Below, piece after piece: positions 1 to 9,957 of a DNA stretch of 64,000 bases (its first letter is position 1; each line of letters starts with the position of its first letter). A program made the translations under genes and the position numbers. This DNA is from Phytophthora sp. 'mugwort' (Eukaryota > Oomycota > Peronosporomycetes > Peronosporales > Peronosporaceae): assembly GCA_033558025.1 (NCBI GenBank), contig JAUCEF010000013.1:427001-491000 (forward strand), in the 5' to 3' direction. The notes beneath the pieces were generated by a model. That model made no database searches. It saw nothing but the letters and a program-made list of their open reading frames with translations, and was not told the DNA's origin.

Positions 1-530
1 GGCACAGCTTGGGACACGCTAGTGAGGAATCGATCGCTTCGCTGGCAACGAATCGCTGCTCGACTGGCATCCTTGCAGAGCGCAGCATAAATCTGCAATA
101 CCTTCCCGGCGGTACCGCTGGACTGCTCTGTCTGTCACTGAACGTCGGCACCCTGACGCGAGGGTACCATTGCTCGGCGATGAGTGATGCCTTTGGGCTT
201 GGTTCGTCCGTGACTACATCTACGCTTGCGACTACCTTATTTCACGGTATGCATGTGCTCCGAAGCGCACGAGGTTCCCCGGACCTTGATATTAAATGCA
301 GCGTATTGCCTTCTGCGACTCTATCATGAAACTCTATGCGCGATCAAAGTTCCTCATGTTACCCAATGCAGCTTCCATTGTGAAGCGCAACACCACAAAA
401 GCGATTCAAAAGCTCTGCATCTCAGTGTTTCATCTCATGTGTGTGTTCATGATGTACAATGCATTTGCTGCCGGCAGCCCAGTACAATGTAGGTACCGGT
501 ATACCGATGGAAAAAGTCGGAATTTGTATT
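1..530. other. No supported gene
   Basis: Open frames of about 100 codons on the plus strand overlap one another in different frames and show no recognisable domain or start-site signal. I see nothing here beyond the flank of the Tc1-type element that follows. Confidence 0.5.
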
Positions 531-532
531 TA

Positions 533-554
533 CCGACATTTTCCTGTTGTAACG
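533..554 (+). repeat. Left terminal inverted repeat
   Basis: It begins CCGACATTTTCCT directly after TA. It pairs with 2701-2722 with two mismatches. Confidence 0.65.
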
Positions 555-1197
555 ATCGCTTTGTTATAAGTTCCGCAGTAATTTAGCTAACCAGTCATCC
601 TTAAGTGGATAGTGCAACTATTTCCTGGTATAAAGGGAGTTGCAGCAGAACAACCAAAGCTAGCATGAATTGATTGGACACTACATATAGAAAAAGCCAA
701 CCACTTCATTATTATCTGCGATCGCAAATGCGCCGACCCCGGCAAGGATGTCCGGGTCGGACGCGTAAGCTACAGTAATTCACACAGCAAACGCAGCAGA
801 TAGTTTGTATGACGCCGAAGTCTTGCATCTACCTCGGCATATACTGAAACACATGCCCTACAATGCCGACGATAAATATAACCCACGACTATGTTGCTTC
901 CTCTGAGTGGTGGATAATTCTGTTTAACGCTAAGTTTAAGCGAATCAGTAAAGGCCAAGCGCGCGCTTCACAATGTGGTGCTCACAAAAGGAATCCGACA
1001 AGAACTGCTGAGGTAAGCGCCGAAAGAGTACCCTGTTATGCCGCAAACACTGACGATATGTATAGTCCCTAGACGTTATTACTTACTTCACGGCGTTGTA
1101 TACGCTTTCTACGTCTTGGCTTGTGTTATTTATCAGTACAAGCTTTATTGGTCGCGGCAGTATCGTTAACAGAAGCGAATCCTGTCACAAAAGCATG

Positions 1198-2120
1198 CCA
1201 CGAGGGACAACACAGTGGAAGAATGAGGAAAGATATTGGCCTTTAACGGACACTAGTATGAGCCATACAGAGATAGGGAAGCATATAATCGATCACGGCG
1301 TGTTGTCAGCAATTTCTAGAGTGATCCCGAAGCATACAGTGCCGCCAAAGATGACCGCACAAGAAAGCCGCAAATTTTTCTGCGAGGTATATAAAGGAAA
1401 GCTGAGCTCTGCCGATCTCGTGAGCTACTCAGAGCACATCCAGATCTTAACTACACGAAGCGAAAGGGGTGTCCGGTTCTCACTGAAGAGCAAGATAAAT
1501 CGAATTAAATGGGCGATGGACAAATCACGTGGGACGAGTAAAGTGGAAAATTGCGTGTTTTCCGACGAGAAGAAGTTTAACCTCGACGGGCCAGATGGTC
1601 TGCATTATTACTGGCACAATCTGCGCAAGGAAAAGCAAATATATTCGACCCGCCAATCTGGCGGCGGCAGTGAGGGGGGGGCGTTTAGCGTGAATGGGAA
1701 GACAAAACTGGCCATATTGGAAGGAAATCAAGACAGCGGTAAGTATATTTACACTTTATCGGAGTATTTACTGCCATTTATCGGCCTGCACTACGGTCGT
1801 GAGTGTATTTTTCGCAAGACGGTGCATCGATATACACGACGCGCGAAACGAAGATGCTTCTGGAGGAACAGAACATCAAACTGATGGAATGGCCAGCCAA
1901 GTATCAGGATCTAAACCCGATAGAGAACATGTGGGATGTATTTGCAAGGGCTGCGTACACCCCCGAGGGACGACAATTTACTACGAAAGATGACTTAATA
2001 GCAACGATACTCCGAGTTTGGTTTGAAATCGGCCCTGACTACATCGACAAGCTGCTCAAGTCAATGCAAAAGCGTTGTATGGATGTCATTCGACTCAAGG
2101 GGGCAAAAACAAAGTACTAG
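1198..2120 (+). pseudogene. Tc1-type DD34E transposase, frameshifted
   Basis: This was a cut-and-paste transposase. The start at 1198 (MPRGTTQW) fits the usual Tc1-like N-terminus, followed by an HTH-like stretch with MSHTEIGK. The first catalytic Asp is in VFSDEKKF (about 1560). The second is in FSQDGAS (about 1815), in a different frame from the first part. The Glu is in LNPIENMW (about 1915). Exactly 34 residues separate the second Asp from the Glu, so this is the DD34E class. Frame changes near 1800 and shortening in the linker make the gene inactive. The far C-terminal part (to residue Y at 2117) is still open. I see no other copy in the window. Confidence 0.85.
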
Positions 2121-2700
2121 CTGCGTTGTGCCGTGTCAAAGTCGACAGTTTTCACGCAAGAAGTATCGTCGGCTTACAATTATCGTCACACGCGTAAAAC
2201 TGATTTTGTCATTGTGTCTAGTCTCAACTTTGGAATGAAAAACGAAAACCACCGTCAGAATCGTATTTATTCCAGCTTTCAGATTGAGACAAAACCATTC
2301 CCGAAGCTAAATATTGGTAAAGACAACGGTAAAAATTTAACTGGGTTAACTGGGTTATATTTATCGTCGGCACTGTGGTACCCTGCCGTCGTTGTCGAGC
2401 GGTAACCACGCCGCCTGTGTGCTAATTGATATAGTAAACGTCATGTACGAGAGATACACCAATGAGAACCACAGAGCGCCGAGTGGTAGTACTTACCGTC
2501 TCGCGTGCCGGATCCAGTCCATGCCCTCACGCGCGTTTGCGGCGCGGTCACAACGGTGAGGCCCCAAGCGACTCTCCTGGCTTTCCTGCGAATGTCCCCG
2601 CATAAAAAAGACGCAGTACAGTTAAGATGCATTTAAGTACGATGCATTTGAGTATGTGACCTCAGTATTAGAAACTTAACCCCAGATGCATATGGGTTGC

Positions 2701-2722
2701 CGTTATAATAGGAAAATGTCGG
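2701..2722 (-). repeat. Right terminal inverted repeat
   Basis: Reverse complement of the left repeat at 533-554 with two mismatches, followed by TA at 2723-2724. Confidence 0.65.
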
Positions 2723-2724
2723 TA

Positions 2725-3047
2725 AGCTTCCTTGTTTTTTTTTAACTAGCCGAGCGCCGCCGCCTACGCGGCGGTGGGCACAGTTTTGGTCCCAGTATAT
2801 TGAAAGCCCGTCGGAGCGCAGCGGAGGCGGGTAGGCCCCCATAAATATATTTTTTTTAATTTTCAACCAATCGTTTAATTATATTTCCACCAATGGCCGC
2901 CTTTGGCGGAAGATTGTTTTAGCGAATAAGGGCCGCCTTCGCTGCGCTCGCAGCCAATGAGATTGCGTTTAGAATCACGTTATGGCGTGACAGACGGACG
3001 GACGGATGGATGGAGCGACGTTAGCATAGAGTTTTAGGATAGAAAGG
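2725..3047. other. Non-coding, hairpins and short tandem repeat
   Basis: No gene. A GC-rich hairpin is formed by CCGCCG and CGGCGG around 2758-2774, a second GC-rich block lies at 2806-2835, and an A/T run follows at 2845-2880. A short GACG/GATG tandem run occupies about 2988-3012. The compositional jumps suggest unclassified repeat DNA. Confidence 0.5.
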
Positions 3048-3386
3048 TGATAGAGGTATGGATCTTGATAAGCGAAGTTTGGACGGAGCGAAGGGAGTCT
3101 GCACTTGGTGCGAGGACCGTAGTGAAGACCGCTTGGCTGAAGAAGGAAGTTTCGAAAGTGATTGATTTATCGGGTTTACACTACCTAGTCTACCAGATAG
3201 ATATGCAGCCCTCCATCCAATCATTTGGTGCATCCAATCATCAACACTCCGCACTCGTCCAAGCATCCTACTCGTCTGATCATCGGTTGCGTAAACAACG
3301 TACCGTAATCATCGCGGCATCGTGTTGGACCGGTTTGGGTTAACCGGTTACTAGTACACAGTACCGAAATCCGGCAACCCTCAATA
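3048..3386 (-). mobile_element. Copia family A LTR (A' subtype), reversed
   Basis: Read on the minus strand this is a complete family A LTR, from TATTGAGGG at 3386 to TATCA at 3048. Its last 40 bases match the LTR at 56530-56873 (GATCCATACC type), not the other A copies, so I call it subtype A'. No attached pol lies on its left side, so it is either a solo LTR or one side of a rearrangement. It is more diverged from the other A LTRs than they are from each other. Confidence 0.8.
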
Positions 3387-4475
3387 AGCTCCGATAAATC
3401 AATCACTTTTCGAATCTTCCTTCTTCAGCTCAAGTGGTCTTCACTCCGGTCCTCGCACCAAGTGCAGAACTCCCTTCGCTAAACCCAAGCCTCGCTTCAA
3501 GACCTCAACACCTTTATCAGGTTATGAGCCCAAGCACCATGTCCTCTGCCCAAGACGTCTCGACCAAGGTCTCCATCGACAAGTTCAACGGAGACAATTA
3601 CGCGACGTGGAACCGCTACATGCGCGGCGTGTTCCTGACCAAGTCGACGTGGCATGTGGTGAATCGGGAAATGTCTCCGACCTTTACGGACTCCCGGGCC
3701 AAAGACGAGTATGTCAAGTCGAGCAATATCGCTTTTGGACTGATGTTGCTTCACATGGACGTCGACTACCATCATGTGGTCGATGACTGCGAGGAAGTAT
3801 GGATCGCGTGGACGCGCTTGAAGACGCTGTACGGTGGATCGCAGAAGGCTGGTCGCATCTACCTCAAGCGACAGCTCTTCAGCATGGAGATATTGGAAGG
3901 CGGCATGTGTTGCATCATTGCAATTATGTCCTGAACATCGGCGCCAAGCTCAGCAGCATCGGCGCGAAGATGGAAGATGAAGACGTATCGATCTGTTTGT
4001 TGCGCAGTCTACCCAAGAGCTACGAGAACGTCGTGCTGAACTTGGAGATGAGCAATGCAGAGCTGCGGTCGCAAGACGTTGTGAAGGTGCTCACGAACGA
4101 GCACATCAAGCGACAAGGCGAGAAGACGGCGACGGTGAAGACCGAGAACGGGGCCAAGGCGTTCAGCACCGACCGTGAGCCTCGGCAGTGCACGTACTGC
4201 GGGAAATTGGGGCTCACGGTGGAGCGGTGTTGGACCAAGCAGAAGGATGAGAACCGAGGACCTCGACGTGGCGGCAACGGCCGTGGACGCGGAGCAAACC
4301 ATGTTCAGTGATGCAACGATGACTACGACTACGACCGTGTCGCGTTTGCGGTTTCGTTGGAATGCGGAAAATCGAGGGGCAAGGATATGCCCGGGATGTG
4401 GACGGTCGACAGCGGCGCAACGCACCACATTTGCAATAAAATGACCAAGTTCGCCACGCTGAATGAGCAAGAGAG
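3387..4475 (+). mobile_element. Copia family A fragment: partial LTR, gag, start of protease
   Basis: The 3' part of a forward A LTR (3387-3519, starting at the interior sequence AGCTCCGATAAATC) leads into the primer-binding site at 3520 and a gag frame. The first 210 or so bases of the LTR are missing, and the reversed LTR at 3048-3386 abuts directly. Similarity to other A copies ends a little after 4470. Confidence 0.85.
3524..4470 (+). pseudogene. Family A gag and protease start, broken
   Basis: The ATG at 3524 lies inside the primer-binding site (Met-Ser-Pro-Ser). The Gag part shows [17 protein letters not shown] and the UBN2-type helical region. A frameshift at about 3905 (in the stretch equivalent to GGNVLHHCN) splits it into two frames. 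The zinc knuckle [14 protein letters not shown] keeps both cysteines but has lost the conserved His (CX2CX4HX4C). A protease Asp is retained in VDSGATHH near 4410. The reading frame then dies and the element is truncated. Confidence 0.85.
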
Positions 4476-5323
4476 AAGAAAACTGGCAAGGCGTCGGTTT
4501 TGTCGTCAGGCTTTCCAAAAATGGCCGATTTAGCCAATTATTTATACCCGGGTGGATTTTTTTAGGACAGACACTTAGGGATGAGCTTGCCATATTAGAA
4601 CTCTAAAACAGTCGGCAAGACGCCTGCAAAGCACAATAATCTACCTAATTTTGGTAAAAGTCCCGCAGGCCAGGGACTAGTGAACTACTGTTGACCGAGA
4701 GTTTGTATACTCTCCGGAAGTCACACTTCCTGTGCGCAAGGTGTTGTGTGCCCCATCACAGCGCCGCTGGGGGGTTGGAGCCAACTGATGGCAAAATGAA
4801 TTAACGGCGGAAAAGACCAGTTCAAGGAGCTGTATGCGATAACTTAGGATGCACGGTGGTCTTTCCCGTTCGACCACCTATTGGCTAAAATACCAGTGTA
4901 TGTCTTAACATATATAACGTGATAACAAAGGTTATTCGGGACATGAGAACATGTACCGTATTTGTCGGAACAAGTGAGACAGAAAAGTGTCACCCGTCCT
5001 GCACATCGAAACGTGTGAGCCTCAAATCATATCATTTATTAAAGAATTACATTTTTTAGAAGGGGGTCACTTGCGCGCTTAATGTCTACGGTAGTCCGGC
5101 TCATTATTATGGTCGGTTGAATATCAATTTTGTTATTTTAACTTTACAGACAACCTTCCCATAATTGCTCCTACCGCTGGTTTTAGTACGTGATAAATGA
5201 TGAAAAAAATGCCAAATTGGGAGACCCCCGATTTGTACAACAGCAAGTTCCGATAGTTAAGTAATTTCTCAATCTTGCACTACCAAAAGAGATAATTATA
5301 AGCACGATCGCCTAATCTGATAT
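4476..5323. other. No supported gene
   Basis: Stop-rich AT-leaning DNA between the gag relict and the pogo-type transposase. It may include the 3' non-coding end of the pogo-type element, but I could not match terminal repeats. Confidence 0.45.
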
Positions 5324-6935
5324 CTAGATGGTCTGGAAGTGCGACGTGATAAGCTCCTGCTTTCTCAATCTCAGCGACTTTACGTGGTATTCGAATAGCT
5401 GTGTTGACAGGAATCGTCGAATGGCTAGGTGATTTCCAGTCTCCGGTCCGACCACATCCAGGCCATGCAGAAAACTTTGTGCTGCCAGTGCGAGCTCCTT
5501 TTCTTTCGGTACGGGCAAAATGGGAACCTCTTCTTGATCAATCTCGCCACAGCCGCTCGTAGTGGGTTCAATGCACATCTCTACGACAGTGTCGTCAGAG
5601 TAGTCGTAGTGCACAATGTTCTCGTCTGGTGGACACAGGATGTCGTCTATAGAGACATCCTTAGACAGCCGTAGCATACCCAAGCCCTGTTGGATGTCTG
5701 CGATGGCATCTCGCTCCTCCATCTGAAAACCACGAGGGTATGCTCGTGCAATTGTGCTGTGGTCAGCGGAAAAGCCACAATGTCGCCAACAATTCACGAC
5801 AGCCACTGTCGTCACTTCGTCCCATGCCTGGGTTACCCAACGCATAGCGGTCAGTTGGTCAACCTTAAACCAGTCTTGTTATCCCTCGTCAGCTAACTTG
5901 ACAGCGTTTGCAACATGTAGACGGGGGTACCGGGCTTTAAAACAGCGAATAATACCCGTATGCAATGGCTGTAGTCTAGATGTAGTGTTCGGAGGTAAAA
6001 ATACCAGCTTCACATTTGATTGGTGAACCACGCAATGTGAAGGGGCATTGTCGATCAGAAGGACGATCTTACGATCATTGCGCATCATTATCTCGTTTAT
6101 CTTGTACGTCCAATCGCGAAATAGGACGCCTGTCATCCATGCAGATCCATTGCTGTAGTAATACTGAAAGCCCAATCGAGCTGCGGATCTCTTGCGGAAC
6201 ACACAAAGACGTCTCGCCTGACCAATCATAACGGGGTCAAGCTTTTTCGTTCCACTCATATTGACGGTCAGCCCAACCGTAATACGTGTCTTGTCCTGTT
6301 TATTTCCCTGAATCCGTCGGTCGGCCAGGCCAATGGTCTTTTGAGGTCGACGCCAATAAAACAGGCCCGTCTCATCGAAGTTGAAAACATCAACCGGGTC
6401 GTACTGGCTGATAACCTCTACCAAGGATGGCATACTCTGCATCGTTCCTTCTACATCCAGCGAAGCAGCCTCACCGTGTAGCGTGATCCCCTTGAAGCCA
6501 TGCCGGGATTTAAAGGTAGCAAGTATCCGTTCGAAAATCGAGGTTCTTGTGCGCCAGTAGATGTGGGAGTCGCTTGCTGAAGCGCACTGAAAGCATGCGG
6601 GTTTTTTCTTGAATGATGCAGTCAGTGATGGGAACGCTGTTTGCTTGCTGGGCAAGGACCCAAAGTCGAATTGCATCGTCGAGGGCCGGGTATCTCGCTG
6701 TGTGTCGAGTCTTTCGGGCGTCTGGTACGGATGGATCGTCGAGACGTCTTGGACGCCTGAGGATGTTTGATATGGTCGCTTGAGCTGGGGCCTTGGATAG
6801 ACTGAATTTCAGCCGACACCATTCCGCAAGCTCGCTTTGGGTCATCTTTAGCTCTCGGATGCTCTTGGCGACTAGTATTCTCTTCTCTCCCTGCGTCATA
6901 TTTACTTGGCGGAGAGTCTTAGTCTTGCTCGGCAT
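5324..6935 (-). pseudogene. Pogo/Tigger-type (DDE_1) transposase, inactive
   Basis: A pogo-family transposase read from 6935 down to 5324. The N-terminal part has a CENP-B-like HTH region (LKMTQSELAEWCRLKF and RYPALDDAIRLWVLAQQ). A one-base frameshift lies near 6535, between LAHKNLDF and FERILATFKSRHG. The catalytic core has the first Asp in FNFDETGLFY (about 6373) and the second in LIDNAPSH (about 6035). The place of the third Asp reads LQPLHTGII, with His coded at 5960-5962. An in-frame TAA at 5879-5881 interrupts the tail, which continues in the same frame (MRWVTQAWDEV) with an acidic C-terminus to 5324. Three independent lesions mean no activity. Confidence 0.85.
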
Positions 6936-7182
6936 GGTCAGTTGGTACTGTAGCGGGGGTTGGTTGCAGGAAGCGGGGAATCATAAATGCGAGCGCTGTT
7001 AAGTGTTGGTTCTCTATTGCCACGAATGAATGGCACGCATCGTGCAACCTTTACCAAACTCCACCTCTCTAACAAATGATAATATCTCAAAACCTGATAT
7101 CTGATAGCATATCGTCGCGCTCCCTTTATAATTACTTGTCGGAGGGTTGTCTGTATATGTTATCTATCAGGATGGGACGTTG
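6936..7182. other. Intergenic
   Basis: No gene seen. It separates the dead transposase from the 3' end of the gene at 7183-9957. Confidence 0.5.
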
Positions 7183-9957
7183 TTAATATGTGTCAATGTG
7201 GTTGTGAAGGCTCTTATGTCCGACACCTTGAAAACTTTTGCGGGGAGTCTGTGATAGGTGAATCGTGGTAACAGACTCGGCAGCGTTGACATCCTCCTGT
7301 GTCTGGTGAATGAGACGCACCATGTCCGCCTCCGTGATGCTATGGAGCAGCAAGAACGTCGCGTACTTGGCCTGCAGCTGCTGGAATGCTGCCAGCTCAT
7401 CGAGGACGTCGTAGCGAAAGGCTTCGGTGCGCATTTGTTTCCGAGCGGCAGCCCAAGCCTCACGTCCACGGTCTCGAGCGTCCGAATACAGTTTCCGCTT
7501 CTCGGATAGAAGTTTCCGGAGCGCTGTCACTTTCAAATGGTGAGGGACCTTTTTCGATGGAGGAGGGACAGGCACATTGGAGGATGCAGACGGCAAATGA
7601 AGTGACGATGGCTGGATATGAGACCCACAAGGAGAAGATTTGTGTGGACTGGTCGGTGAGTGTTTGACGTGGGCAGCTCCAAGCATTGACCGTGCAGGTG
7701 CCTTAGGTGAGAGATTCTGACGTGTCGTGTACACGTCGTACATGACGAGTTGAAACTCTTCTTCCATGTTGTTTCTCAGTTGAAGATCTTGGCGGACGTG
7801 CGCATTATCTGTCGGTTGCACTTGGTTTGTTTTTCTCGAGGATGACGACGGTGACGACGCTCGACCCCCAAGAGAGGAGGGATTTGGACTTGTTGAAGAA
7901 TGAGGCCCTAAAGACCCTGAAGAAACGGCACTGATGGGCGTATGCACAGCGCCGCCATTGCGGAAATGCCGGTGCATGTCCTCCAACTGTTTATGTTGCT
8001 GGCTTAATGGTCTCTCGGCCGTAGTGCGCTGAAGCATGTCGAGAAGCGTTAGTCCTTTTCCGACTGGCAAGCCCAAACCAGCTTCGTCACCACTTTTACT
8101 GCCTTTGAGTTGATGAGGATGATCGCTGGGTGGCGAGAAGGTCGCAGACGCGTGAGATACAATGACGCCATGACGCCGTTTGACTTTGCGCTCCAGTTTC
8201 GCCCATACAAGCAGCAGTAGTTTGATACGCGCAGCTGTGATGGCTCGCCACGCGCGCCACATGACTTGAAAGTCTCGAACGCGTTTCCGAAAGCGTAGGA
8301 TAATACGTCGAAATTTGACGTCCTGGAACTCGAACCACGCCGTCACAATCAACGCGACGGCATCCTTTCGTTCGCGGTCATGTTTTTGCTTGAGCCAGTC
8401 GCGAATGCCCTGTTGGAGTTTCGATACTGCATGGATCACCACAGGCAAACGGAAGAACACCGACGAGAGGGGTGTACGAGGTGCAAAGTGCAGCGAATTG
8501 CGCTGGACGAGCGTTCGCTGTCGCCAGTTTTGCTGTAGTCTCTTGGCCATGATAATCCGCTCCAGCACGTTGCGCTTTTGCCGAAAGTCGTGAAACTTGG
8601 TCAGCCACTTCTTGGAACTCTCAGCCAGTGCAACAACCAGGAGCCACTGGCTCTGCACATGAACACGACGAGCTTGTTGAGCCCGATGCTCGCGACGAAT
8701 CTGCCAGCGAACCACAAGACGGCGCATGTTTTCTTCCTTTGCTGCGTCCAGTTGTTGCTTGCGTTTGTTTGCTTGGTGCACCTTGTGGTCGGTAGCCGAT
8801 GGGAGTAAGGGCGTCTGTGACGACTTCTGAAGCACCTGCAACGTCGGGTTGGCACGATTCCTGGCCACGATGTCGACGCCATGCTCTACAATCTGTTGCT
8901 GCCTTTTCCACAGTTGCAGAGCCTCCATTTGCTGCAGCAACTGGGGCAAACTGCGCAGCTCATTCATCCGTGACACGAGATTGCGCGAGCGTAGAGCCAT
9001 CGCCGTCTCGTGTCGCATGACGCTTCGTCTCGTAGAGAATCGGTTTGTCGGGGTCGTAGGCTTCACGATGGGGACGAATGATGTGACGGTACTACTAGTA
9101 GTAGTAGTGGCTGGAGTTGCCGAAACGCTTGGTGGTGGATGGAAGAGCGATACAAGCAGCTTGTCCACAGCCTTGCTGTTGTCTTCTCGGCTTCGTAAAA
9201 GCCCCCGTTCAGTCTCAGTCAATGGCTGTAGCAATTCTCGGTGGTAGTTATGCTCGTGCTCACTCGAAAGGAGCTTCTTTGGTCGTGCCGCTGCCACGCG
9301 TTGATTGTACGTCGAGCCTAACGTCGACTGGCAACGCGGTCTCCTCGGCGCTCGAACTTCGTCTTGTTTGGCATCCATCCGTTTCTCCGGTTCTTGAAGA
9401 ATCTCGCGAAGAAGTTTGTTAACCTTTTGCTGCTTGCGTTGCTTTGTTTCGCTCGGTCGACGTCGATGGATCAGCCATTCCGCAGGCGCTCTCAGAGCGG
9501 CGCGAACTTTCCCCGATGTGCCTTCACGACTATTGAAGTATTGGTTGGAATGCTCTGGTTGAAGTAGCAGCTGGTGCAGGACGGTGACTGCAATGTTGGT
9601 GGTTTCATTATCGGGTCGGTCTTCCAGATTGTTGTTGTTAATGGCATTCTGTCTCTTCGTTGCTGGGGATGGAGAGGCGGCGGTGATCTCGTGTTTCGAG
9701 GGTCCTGGGGGGAGTTCGTCCTCATTTTGTGGTAGTATGAAGGGATCGAGAGGGTCTTCGCATACCGTGAGTTGTGTGTCAATTGCAGCCTGCGCCTCAG
9801 CATTGCGAATCTTCAAGTGGAATCCGTCTCGAACGGTAAAGCGTTTCCCCACACTGTGAGGATGGGAGCCACGTGCAAAAGGAACTGGAAAAGACGTTGG
9901 CGGATGTGGGGCTGGCCTTGCGAGCTCAGTGGGCTCGTCTTCGGCGTTCAGAGTCAT
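7183..9957 (-). CDS. Unknown 924-residue basic, helix-rich protein
   Basis: One uninterrupted frame of 924 codons, which is unlikely by chance, with codon use like the neighbouring genes. I do not recognise a named family. Residues about 1-120 are Pro-rich and low in complexity (RPAPHPPTSFPVP). The middle (about 180-620) is dense in Arg, Lys, Gln and Trp with repeated helical segments such as MRRLVVRWQIRREHRAQQ and MWRAWRAITAARIKLLL. These resemble IQ or calmodulin-binding type helices without a clean IQ motif. A Ser/Pro-rich linker (about 640-830) leads to a final coiled-coil-like segment with LSEKRKLYSDARDRGREAW. There is no signal peptide or membrane span. A scaffold or cytoskeleton-linked role is possible but is only a guess. 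The ATG at 9957 is the first in the frame. Confidence 0.7.
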   Translation of the reverse strand: MTLNAEDEPTELARPAPHPPTSFPVPFARGSHPHSVGKRFTVRDGFHLKIRNAEAQAAIDTQLTVCEDPLDPFILPQNEDELPPGPSKHEITAASPSPATKRQNAINNNNLEDRPDNETTNIAVTVLHQLLLQPEHSNQYFNSREGTSGKVRAALRAPAEWLIHRRRPSETKQRKQQKVNKLLREILQEPEKRMDAKQDEVRAPRRPRCQSTLGSTYNQRVAAARPKKLLSSEHEHNYHRELLQPLTETERGLLRSREDNSKAVDKLLVSLFHPPPSVSATPATTTTSSTVTSFVPIVKPTTPTNRFSTRRSVMRHETAMALRSRNLVSRMNELRSLPQLLQQMEALQLWKRQQQIVEHGVDIVARNRANPTLQVLQKSSQTPLLPSATDHKVHQANKRKQQLDAAKEENMRRLVVRWQIRREHRAQQARRVHVQSQWLLVVALAESSKKWLTKFHDFRQKRNVLERIIMAKRLQQNWRQRTLVQRNSLHFAPRTPLSSVFFRLPVVIHAVSKLQQGIRDWLKQKHDRERKDAVALIVTAWFEFQDVKFRRIILRFRKRVRDFQVMWRAWRAITAARIKLLLLVWAKLERKVKRRHGVIVSHASATFSPPSDHPHQLKGSKSGDEAGLGLPVGKGLTLLDMLQRTTAERPLSQQHKQLEDMHRHFRNGGAVHTPISAVSSGSLGPHSSTSPNPSSLGGRASSPSSSSRKTNQVQPTDNAHVRQDLQLRNNMEEEFQLVMYDVYTTRQNLSPKAPARSMLGAAHVKHSPTSPHKSSPCGSHIQPSSLHLPSASSNVPVPPPSKKVPHHLKVTALRKLLSEKRKLYSDARDRGREAWAAARKQMRTEAFRYDVLDELAAFQQLQAKYATFLLLHSITEADMVRLIHQTQEDVNAAESVTTIHLSQTPRKSFQGVGHKSLHNHIDTY

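Larger units (their letters stand above)
531..2724 (+). mobile_element. Tc1/mariner-type DNA transposon
   Basis: A 22-base inverted repeat (533-554 against 2701-2722, 20 of 22 identical on opposite strands) brackets a DD34E transposase relict at 1198-2120. Each repeat is bordered on the outside by a TA dinucleotide (531-532 and 2723-2724), the target duplication expected of Tc1/mariner elements. The element would be about 2.19 kb with roughly 600 bases of non-coding DNA on each side of the transposase. The ends are my reading of the repeats; other copies would be needed to prove them. Confidence 0.65.
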
